From: an uncultured Granulosicoccus sp.
Lineage (GTDB): Bacteria > Pseudomonadota > Gammaproteobacteria > Granulosicoccales > Granulosicoccaceae
DNA length: 47,532 nt
Assembly (NCBI GenBank): GCA_947495035.1
Contig: CANLXI010000044.1
Coordinates: 1-47,532 of the forward strand
Reading direction: 5' to 3'
In this document: positions 42,301 to 47,532 of the stretch, one piece after another
Position numbering within the stretch: position 1 is the stretch's first letter
Layout of the letters: each line of letters begins with the position of its first letter
Translations under genes and position numbers: made by a program
The notes under the pieces: generated by a model
Databases searched by the model: none
What the model was told of the DNA's origin: nothing
What the model saw: only the letters and a program-made list of their open reading frames with translations

Positions 42301-44338
42301 TGTCGCCGCTGCCGGTCATCATTGGAAAGCAGGCAATCGACAGGGGGCACGCGGCAACGCATCGCTGGTCACCACTCCCGACGACGGCCTGCTTCGTCGC
42401 AGTACTGTCGACACGCCCCATGTGAGTTATCAGGTGAATTTCCCGGCTGCAGGCAAATGGCAGGTCTGGGTCCGAGGCTGGGGTGATGCGCATGACGGCG
42501 AGGGCAAGAGTGACAGCGTCCACGTGGGACTCGATGGAATACTTGACGGGGCAGCTTCGGTGCAGGGCTTTCCTGCAGGTGGGTGGACCTGGTCCAATAC
42601 AACTCGTGATAGTGGTACTGCCAGCGTGCAGGTTGACTCGGCCGGGGTGCACACGATCGATGTCTGGATGCGCGAGGACGGTTTCGAGTTCGACACACTG
42701 GTACTGAGCCGGGACAGCAGCTTTGTTCCCACTGGAATGGGGCCAGCGGACCAGCAGTCGAGCGGCGGAAACGATGAGGGAAGTGCCACAGACTCCGCTG
42801 CTGGAAGCACGGATGACGATGGCACCGGTATCGGTGATGAAAGTGGTACCGCCGACGACGGTGGTACGAGCGGGGATGAAGCTGAGAACTCGCAAGCGGA
42901 GAGCGGTGAGGATGCCGGTAGTGCCGATGACGCGACGAGCGATGGGGATGCCGGTGGCGGCAATGATACGGCAAGCGATGGCGGTGACGGTTCCGGCAGT
43001 AATGGCGATGATGCCGGCGAGAGTGTCGTAGACGCAGGTTCTGAGGGTTCTGAGGGTTCTGAGGGTTCTGAGGGTTCTGAGGGTTCTGAGGGTTCTGAGG
43101 GTTCTGAGGGTTCTGAAGGCGATGCACAGGCGGCAACAGGCGGCGTCATTGTGATCGAGGCTGAACATTCTTTCGGTTCAGTCGTCGCCGCCGGTCACAG
43201 CTGGGCACCTGGAAGTCGCAGCGGTGCGCGTGGTAATGCCTCGATGATTGCCACTCCCGATTCCGGAATGATCCGGCAGAGTCATGTCGATACACCGCAG
43301 CTTCGTTATCAGGTGGATTTTCCCGAAGCCGGCAAGTGGCGAGTCTGGGTTCGCGGCTGGGGCGATGCTGTAGATGGTGAAGGCAAGAGTGACAGTCTGC
43401 ATGTTGGTGTCAATGGCACGCTTGCCGATGCGGCGGCCTTGCAGGGCTTTCCGTCCGGCGGATGGGTCTGGTCGAGTTCGACTCGTGGCAATGGCATTGC
43501 CGCTGTGCAGATCGATTCTGCCGGGGTGCACACGATTGATGTCTGGATGCGTGAGGATGGCTTCGAGTTTGATGCACTGGTATTGAGCCTGGACCAGACT
43601 TATGTACCCAGCGGTTCAGGACCAGCCGAGCAGCAGGTGGGCAACACCGGTGAAAGTGAGGCGGAAGATCATGCTGGCCAGGACATTGATACGGGCACTG
43701 ATACGGGCACTGATACGGGCACTGAAACCGCCGATGGTGGCGGGCACGGTAACGGCGAGGGAGATTCCGGCAGCGAGAGTGACACGGATACTGACAGCGC
43801 TAGTGAGCAATCCGAAGACAACGGTTCGTCGAGCTCTGTCAGTGAGGTGGTGCTCATCGAGGCCGAGTCGTTCTCATCCCGAAAGGCTGCTGGTGCACAT
43901 GCCTGGGTCTCGGGGAAAAGAAGTGGGGCAAGCGGAGGGTCCATGGTTACCACTCCGGATACTGGCGCCCTGAAAAAGAGTACCAACGGGTCGCCGGTCA
44001 TGCGCTACACGGTTGACTTCCCCACGGCAGGCAAATGGAGAGTCTGGGTGCGTGGATGGGGCGATGCCCACAATGGGGAAGGGAAGAGCGACAGCATTCA
44101 CGTCGGCATCGACGGTACATTGGCCGGCGCAGCTGCAATGCAGGGTTTTCCATCTGGTAGCTGGACCTGGTCGAACAGTACACGTGGCAATGGTGTTGCC
44201 AGCGTGCAGGTCAGTTCACCCGGGCAGCATACGATAGACGTCTGGATGCGCGAGGATGGACTGGAAATCGATGCACTGTTGTTGACGACAGATTCGGATC
44301 TTGTGCCGGATACCAAGCTCTTTGACAATGGCGAATGA
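39374..44338 (+). CDS. Giant exported modular protein with sugar-dehydrogenase-like propeller
   Basis: A 1654-residue secreted or anchored protein. In order it has a hydrophobic N-terminal segment (about 14-36) and an ASH/choice-of-anchor-D-type Ig-like domain (57-165). A beta-propeller resembling glucose/sorbosone dehydrogenases follows (185-632, with HHGNGMAL and PGFRNAYDIVLTDEGRMYTI). Next are acidic thrombospondin-type-3-like repeats (640-700, DxDxDG) that likely bind calcium, and a concanavalin/LamG-like sandwich (707-936). Three homologous modules of about 140 residues come last (from 963, 1255 and 1490), each with VIEAE and VWVRGWGD. Asp/Ser/Gly-rich linkers join them; the first includes a GSE array. 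The modules look like CBM6/35 or malectin-type carbohydrate binders. Proximity to pqq genes suggests a PQQ-using sugar dehydrogenase, unproven. Confidence 0.85.
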   Translation: MNRRSISPVARPLPGYAFILAASLSFLLLWAVASITDHSGLSSNPRLEAANPGEVGPRLVSSVTEIDFGTVEVGERDTRRLVLTNSSLDREITVSANWLSEPDALEFASDFKGPRTLSAGDSLVIELVFTPAEAGHRVGALYVSHDGESNLDIFTLSGNGAFAEGSEPALGSAMPSSEPAFGKAILTDHSKVKPTSLQFGPDGRLYVADMLGLIKVFDIERSGANDYRVVSEETINLIKNIPNHDDTGDVNTAINKRLVTGLLVAGTASNPVVYVASSDPRIGGGPSHTETGLDTNSGVISRLTLDVNGNWKKLDLVRGLPRSEENHHGNGMALNEATQRLYLAAGGNTNQGAPSNNFAKLPEYALSAAILEIDLGAIGESTYDLPTLDDETRSGKKDKNDPFGGNDGLNQAMLVPGGPVQVYAPGFRNAYDIVLTDEGRMYTIDNGSNSGWGGSPVGEGSNGQCSNQQSEPGKTYPDALHFVSERGYYGGHPNPTRASLSNTFNTTNPQPAVSEANPVECDMRAAGSAASQALTTFSFSTNGLVEYRASNFGGAMQGDLLAAGWNNSIQRLVLNGSGNKLLKKDKLFANVGGLPLDVSAQGDAQQFPGTIWVADFVKKQIVVFEPVDYDGAVAGICGGTPSNDDDKDGFSNADELANGTDPCSPADLPADLDEDFLSDRQDTDDDGDGIADLEDPFVRDPDNGRKTSLPVSYEWENDSETAGFLFNLGFSGLMNNGSSEYLDLYSLANLTTGGAAGVLTIDDIPDGDPVGKLNSQEYAFQFGIDVTPESAAFTVHTRLLSPFSGASIGGIQSMGFYIGTGDQDNYIKLVMNSTGKTGGVQFAAERNGSFKGVATVAAPIFGQEEVDLYLSVEPATGSVQAYYRSGEDGEIVSVGPATSFPLEWLEADSGLAVGIIATSFRGPTFDATWDFIRVLDGATEGSPEPEPNEEWVEPVDPVQAAANELIVIEAEHAVTNVAAAGHHWKAGNRQGARGNASLVTTPDDGLLRRSTVDTPHVSYQVNFPAAGKWQVWVRGWGDAHDGEGKSDSVHVGLDGILDGAASVQGFPAGGWTWSNTTRDSGTASVQVDSAGVHTIDVWMREDGFEFDTLVLSRDSSFVPTGMGPADQQSSGGNDEGSATDSAAGSTDDDGTGIGDESGTADDGGTSGDEAENSQAESGEDAGSADDATSDGDAGGGNDTASDGGDGSGSNGDDAGESVVDAGSEGSEGSEGSEGSEGSEGSEGSEGSEGDAQAATGGVIVIEAEHSFGSVVAAGHSWAPGSRSGARGNASMIATPDSGMIRQSHVDTPQLRYQVDFPEAGKWRVWVRGWGDAVDGEGKSDSLHVGVNGTLADAAALQGFPSGGWVWSSSTRGNGIAAVQIDSAGVHTIDVWMREDGFEFDALVLSLDQTYVPSGSGPAEQQVGNTGESEAEDHAGQDIDTGTDTGTDTGTETADGGGHGNGEGDSGSESDTDTDSASEQSEDNGSSSSVSEVVLIEAESFSSRKAAGAHAWVSGKRSGASGGSMVTTPDTGALKKSTNGSPVMRYTVDFPTAGKWRVWVRGWGDAHNGEGKSDSIHVGIDGTLAGAAAMQGFPSGSWTWSNSTRGNGVASVQVSSPGQHTIDVWMREDGLEIDALLLTTDSDLVPDTKLFDNGE
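43037..43117 (+). repeat. In-frame 9-bp array (GGTTCTGAG) in the giant gene
   Basis: Nine units, the last ending GAA, encode a Gly-Ser-Glu linker between the first and second C-terminal modules. The period is a multiple of three, so changes in copy number keep the frame and only lengthen or shorten the linker. Confidence 0.93.
43685..43720 (+). repeat. In-frame 12-bp array (ACTGATACGGGC) in the giant gene
   Basis: Three tandem 12-bp units (the first with one change) encode Thr-Asp-Thr-Gly repeats in the linker between modules two and three. Again the frame is preserved by the unit length. Confidence 0.85.
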
Positions 44339-44386
44339 TTCGGGAAGAGTCTGGGTTTTCCTGTTTCTGGTAACGGAGTACCTCGC

Positions 44387-45127
44387 TTATCCGGTTTTCA
44401 TGTCCTCCTTTTGTCCGGAGTTGCATTTGTGAACTGTGGGCGGTGTGGAAACAGAACCTGAGTGAAGGAATGCAAGCGTCTTTCGGAGAAAGAGCAGACG
44501 GAATATCCAGTAAAGTGCAAGACAGACTACCAGTATCTGTGGGATCAGCAGAAGTGGGTTTCCTCGCAACGACTCCGGTAGCAGCACCGAACCTGGTCCG
44601 GTGAAGAGGGTAGAGGTTGCGAAAAACAGTGCACAGTGCATTCTCCAGACATGCCTGATGATTCTGTGCCTGTCTTGAACGCCACCGATGCGCAGGTTGT
44701 TGAGATCCAGTCCCATCGACAGAGTTGCCAGTATTGCGAAGAAGATACAAGCCTGTCTCTGAGTCGCTTGCGACGCATCAGCAAGGATACTGTGCGTGTG
44801 CAAGCCAAGGCCGAAACCCGCAGCGGCGATGGACAGTGCGACTACCGGCGCTGCATGATCCAGTACGGAGAGCCGATTTGCCTGGTGATTCACGCTCGAC
44901 CAGGCGGAAATCACCAGGTAGCACATGAACGCGGTAAATAGAAGACCGGTTGCCGAGACACTACCCGGTAATAGCCAGGTGCTGGCTGCCACTACCAGTC
45001 CCATCAGCAGCATCGACACGGTGAAGATGCGACCGGAAGTTCGGTGCGGCCTGGATCCTTTGCGCAGTATCAGTGCTGCCGCTCCGCTGCACACAGTCGC
45101 CGATCCAGTCAAGGCATGCAGTTGCAT
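44387..45127 (-). CDS. Multi-spanning membrane protein, unknown function
   Basis: A protein of about 246 residues with some six to seven hydrophobic segments. The opening LHALTGSATVCSGAAALILRKG, followed by PHRTSGRIFTVSMLLMGL, resembles small uncharacterised membrane proteins (DUF2306-like) in which a first helix precedes K-G-S-x-x-H-R. The start is uncertain. ATG 45127 fits the family; ATGs at 45169 and 45202 are in frame, the last inside a palindrome. The segment before the C-terminus (about 195-215) is followed by a hydrophilic tail. It is divergent from a LysR regulator that probably controls it, and convergent with the giant gene. Confidence 0.75.
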   Translation of the reverse strand: MQLHALTGSATVCSGAAALILRKGSRPHRTSGRIFTVSMLLMGLVVAASTWLLPGSVSATGLLFTAFMCYLVISAWSSVNHQANRLSVLDHAAPVVALSIAAAGFGLGLHTHSILADASQATQRQACIFFAILATLSMGLDLNNLRIGGVQDRHRIIRHVWRMHCALFFATSTLFTGPGSVLLPESLRGNPLLLIPQILVVCLALYWIFRLLFLRKTLAFLHSGSVSTPPTVHKCNSGQKEDMKTG

Positions 45128-45187
45128 GACAATTGATGTGTCCAAGAGAATTCTCCGGCTCGCAAACATCTGAGGGGCCAGTTTATG

Positions 45188-45220
45188 TATGCTTTGAAGC
45201 ATAGGCAATATGAGTATTGC
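45188..45220. promoter_or_regulatory. Two adjacent palindromes in the LysR divergent promoter
   Basis: TATGCTT-TG-AAGCATA (45188-45203) and GCAATA-TGAG-TATTGC (45205-45220) lie side by side, centres 17 bp apart, between a LysR gene and the divergent membrane-protein gene. This is the classical arrangement of LysR recognition and activation sites. It also argues against start codons that would fall inside it (45202 on minus, 45217 on plus). Confidence 0.65.
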
Positions 45221-45243
45221 GTCTATTGGATATGCGTAAACGC

Positions 45244-46143
45244 ATGGATTGGAGCGCGACACATTTCGATTGGAACCGGGCGAGAGCATTCCTGGTCACC
45301 GCTGAAGAAGGCTCCCTGTCGGCCGCTGGTCGAGCGCTGGGAATGGCGCAACCAACGGTGGGTCGTCAGGTGGCTGCCTTGGAGAAGGAACTGGGTGTCG
45401 TTCTGTTCGATAGAGTCGGCAAGCAACTCCGGTTGACGCCGAGTGGCCTGGAACTGGTGGACCATGTTCGACAGATGTTCGAAGCGGCCACGCGCGTATC
45501 CATGGCTGCCAGTGGTCAATCTCGACAACTGGATGGCGAGGTTTGCATAACGGCGATCGACAGCATAGCCGCACTGTGTTTGCCGCCAATGATCAGACAG
45601 GCGCGCAGGCAATACCCGGGTATATCAATCGAGATTCTGGCATCGAACGAGCTCAGCAATCTTGGTCGGCGAGAAGCTGACATTGCCGTGCGCAATGTAC
45701 GACCCTCTCACCCGGATCTGGTTGCAAAGAAGGTCTGCAACGTTGCCGCTCGTCTCTATGGTTCACGAGACTATCTGGATGGTCTTGGCAGGCCGCTCAC
45801 CACCGAGGTACTCAACAAGGCCGATTTCACCGGTTTCAACCGGGGGGGCGAGATGATCGATGCGCTGCGAGTATTCGGTTTGACACTGACTGCCGAAAAC
45901 TTCCCCGTGATCTGCGAGAATCATCTGGTGCAGTGGCAGATGGTCAGGCAAGGGGTCGCCCTGGGATTGATGATGGAAGTGATCGGCGACAAGGATCCGC
46001 AGATGATACGAGTGCTGCCTGATACCGAGGCAATCACGTTCCCGATATGGCTGGTCGCCCATCAACAGCTCAAGAGCAGCAAGCGTATTCGGGCAATCTT
46101 CGACCTGCTTTCAGACTCGCTGGCGGAGCTGGCGGCGACGTGA
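45244..46143 (+). CDS. LysR-family transcriptional regulator
   Basis: A 299-residue regulator. The N-terminal winged helix is typical (FDWNRARAFLVTAEEGSLSA, then GMAQPTVGRQVAALEKELGV), and the substrate-binding domain follows (about 90-295, LDGEVCITAIDSIAALCLP onward). The start at 45244 (MDW) matches many family members; TTG 45217 and ATG 45232 are in frame. It is divergent from the membrane-protein gene, with two palindromes between, so it likely regulates itself and that gene. The effector is unknown. Confidence 0.92.
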   Translation: MDWSATHFDWNRARAFLVTAEEGSLSAAGRALGMAQPTVGRQVAALEKELGVVLFDRVGKQLRLTPSGLELVDHVRQMFEAATRVSMAASGQSRQLDGEVCITAIDSIAALCLPPMIRQARRQYPGISIEILASNELSNLGRREADIAVRNVRPSHPDLVAKKVCNVAARLYGSRDYLDGLGRPLTTEVLNKADFTGFNRGGEMIDALRVFGLTLTAENFPVICENHLVQWQMVRQGVALGLMMEVIGDKDPQMIRVLPDTEAITFPIWLVAHQQLKSSKRIRAIFDLLSDSLAELAAT

Positions 46144-46270
46144 TATTCATGCTGACAGTCTCAGCGTGGAATCAACTGGCCATGTCGTCTGGCAAGATCG
46201 CTGGGCAAGCGTCGCATGGCAAGGTAATGGGGCGGGGTGTCTCGAACAGGCATGACGTGAATTGCCGAGT

Positions 46271-46302
46271 CGGACTGCACGGGCCGGGCGCCGTGCAGTC
46301 CG
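46271..46302 (+). terminator. Strong stem-loop after the LysR gene
   Basis: A perfect 12-bp stem, CGGACTGCACGG/CCGTGCAGTCCG, around an 8-nt GC-rich loop, about 130 bp after the LysR stop and before the convergent 78-residue gene. The following GTTTCTGACTT is only weakly T-rich. It may serve as terminator for either direction. Confidence 0.65.
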
Positions 46303-46321
46303 GTTTCTGACTTCGAGCGGC

Positions 46322-46558
46322 TCAGGCGGCTCGTCTTTTCGGGGTGGACAAGGCTTCCACGGCTTTCAGCTGCTCGCGAGCGATGTTCTGCGCATCTCTG
46401 GATCCCAGTGCGAAATCCTGCAAGGTCAGCAGCGGAGAGAGTTCGAGTAGCCACTTTGCATGCAGATCGTCGAGTGCGGGGAGCCCTCGCGCTGCGCGTT
46501 TCGAATTGATTTCCTGAAGTCTGGAGTGCTTCGCTGTGATTGAGGTAACGTTGTTCAT
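46322..46558 (-). CDS. Small hypothetical protein (78 aa)
   Basis: A 78-residue, mostly helical, basic protein ending in PKRRAA, not recognised. Residues 1-30 contain MNNVTSITAKHSRLQEINSK; the rest reads like a short amphipathic helical hairpin (LHAKWLLELSPLLTLQDF). No signal peptide or Cys. A weak GGGGA ten bases upstream supports the start at 46558; the frame opens further to 46618. It is convergent with the LysR gene across a hairpin. Codon use looks like the neighbours, so it may be real, but evidence is modest. Confidence 0.5.
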   Translation of the reverse strand: MNNVTSITAKHSRLQEINSKRAARGLPALDDLHAKWLLELSPLLTLQDFALGSRDAQNIAREQLKAVEALSTPKRRAA

Positions 46559-46988
46559 GTTCAGAGTTTTCCCCGTAATCTCATGTGAACTCAGGCACTT
46601 GCCTGCTGTTGCCGACAAGGCGGCCGTTTTCGGGTTCTCGGCAATGATGCAACGGTATTCAGCAATATTATCGGTTATGTCGTACAGCTCACAGACCAGG
46701 GTCAGTTCGGATCAGAGGTCGAACGGCGGAGCACCTGGGCAGATACGGTAGAGACGTGGCGGTTGTGGCCGAAGCCGGACGCTCGTCAGCCTGGCTGGCT
46801 GGGGTATTGATCAGACAACAGTTCCCTTCTCGACCGTCTGAACACGGATGCAATGGACGCTCAGAACACGCGGCCACTGCAAGGAAAGCAGCGTCATGCT
46901 GCAGCTTTCCAGCAGATGATGATCTTGCTACCTGCATGTGCAATGTCACCCGAATGCCTGCGAGGCCGAGACAACGTGGGGTCCGCAT
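46559..46988. other. Gap without recognised gene
   Basis: About 430 bp between two small minus-strand genes. Open frames here lack supporting features. No repeat or clear terminator seen. A promoter for the 46558 gene would be near its left end. Confidence 0.5.
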
Positions 46989-47303
46989 TCAGCTTCTGCG
47001 AATTCGTACCACCTTCATTATCTCGAAATCCATGCCGGCAACCGTTTCCGTTTGAGGGTAATAGGTGAGATTGACGGGGGCTCCCTGCAGGCTCCGATAT
47101 TGTTCCTTCCTGTTGTACTTGAACGGCACGTCGTATCCTTCGAGCATCAGGGTATTGACGATCCAGTCGCCGCTTTGTCGCTGTACATGGCTAACCACTT
47201 TCACTGAATCCAGCTGGTTGAGTTGTCCATGCTTTTTCAAGAGCTTGTCGGCGTCGGATTTCACGGTCTCCGGTTTCCCTTCATTGTCATGTGTGATGGT
47301 CAT
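46989..47303 (-). CDS. Conserved hypothetical protein (104 aa)
   Basis: A 104-residue soluble protein resembling short conserved proteins of unknown function in gammaproteobacteria. Notable is the block SGDWIVNTLMLEGYDVPFKY (about 44-63), followed by LTYYPQTETVAGMDFEIMKV (78-97), which looks like a compact beta-rich domain. Residues 1-30 are a charged, probably flexible lead. No signal peptide. It ends the window's last coding stretch; no neighbours on this strand within 250 bp. No function proposed. Confidence 0.75.
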   Translation of the reverse strand: MTITHDNEGKPETVKSDADKLLKKHGQLNQLDSVKVVSHVQRQSGDWIVNTLMLEGYDVPFKYNRKEQYRSLQGAPVNLTYYPQTETVAGMDFEIMKVVRIRRS

Positions 47304-47451
47304 TGTAAGTCATGAGTAGTCCAGGAGATGTGTCAGCAATGTGAGCTCGTTCTCGTCTGGAAGCGCCGGAACGCTGCGTTACCGTGCTTTGGCATATTCG
47401 GGTAGATCGCATCAGCTGCTGCTTCATCTGGCGTATGCTTGACTGAAGGTC

Positions 47452-47532
47452 GATGAGGTCGATGAGGTCGATGAGGTCGATGAGGTCGATGAGGTCGATG
47501 AGGTCGATGAGGTCGATGAGGTCGATGAGGTC
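47452..47532. repeat. 9-bp tandem array (GATGAGGTC)
   Basis: Nine perfect copies of GATGAGGTC, preceded by a partial copy, run to the right edge of the window. The true length is unknown. The 148 bp between it and the last gene holds nothing recognised. Confidence 0.95.

Noticed and set aside
1..47532. tRNA or rRNA genes
   Set aside because: No cloverleaf-like or T-loop-type sequence outside coding regions was noticed in a visual scan; a covariance-model search would be needed to exclude small RNAs.

Overview
The window looks like part of the chromosome of a free-living, probably marine proteobacterium. A Granulosicoccus-like gammaproteobacterium would fit, but no rRNA or other taxonomic marker is present and this is inference. 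The evidence is the moderately high GC, the wealth of binding-protein-dependent uptake systems (one sugar ABC, two TRAP, one tripartite tricarboxylate transporter), a complete pqqABCDE operon, and many small catabolic regulators. No tRNA, rRNA, CRISPR array, transposase or phage gene was seen. Both ends of the window lie inside 9-bp tandem arrays, so it may be a whole contig broken at repeats.

Layout. (1) 0.25-8.1 kb: LacI regulator, sugar-binding protein, two permeases, ATPase and a cytoplasmic GH3 glycosidase, a self-contained oligosaccharide uptake and hydrolysis operon. (2) 8.4-12.2 kb: a lipoprotein of unknown function, then a minus-strand DAG-kinase-like / PAP2 phosphatase / DUF1206 membrane operon. 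(3) 12.6-27.6 kb: an organic-acid catabolic island. It holds a divergent aconitase in operon with a TRAP transporter, an SMP-30 lactonase, a divergent COG3618-type amidohydrolase, a GntR regulator with an apparent second winged helix, a four-carbon acid sugar kinase (DUF1537), an isopropylmalate/isocitrate-type beta-decarboxylating dehydrogenase, and a tctCBA-type transporter. The pieces suggest uptake of a hydroxylated di- or tricarboxylate or sugar acid, lactone opening, isomerisation or phosphorylation, and oxidative decarboxylation into central metabolism; the substrate is unknown. (4) 27.6-34 kb: an 8-bp array, a lone sulfotransferase, a second TRAP system (dctP plus fused dctQM), then 1.9 kb with no convincing gene but two kinds of repeats. 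(5) 34-39 kb: pqqA, a terminator-like hairpin, pqqBCDE, a prolyl-tRNA editing protein and an aldose epimerase. (6) 39.4-44.3 kb: a 1654-residue exported modular protein with a glucose/sorbosone-dehydrogenase-like propeller, Ca-binding type-3-like repeats and three copies of a carbohydrate-binding-like module on repetitive acidic linkers. (7) 44.4-47.5 kb: a membrane protein divergent from a LysR regulator over two adjacent palindromes, two small conserved or hypothetical genes, and a closing 9-bp array.

Three patterns stand out. Short tandem arrays of 7-, 8- and 9-bp units are scattered between genes and inside one gene. Every operon here in which a solute-binding-protein gene precedes its permease genes carries a strong stem-loop just after that gene. 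The catabolic island and the giant propeller protein are the best candidates for undescribed biochemistry.
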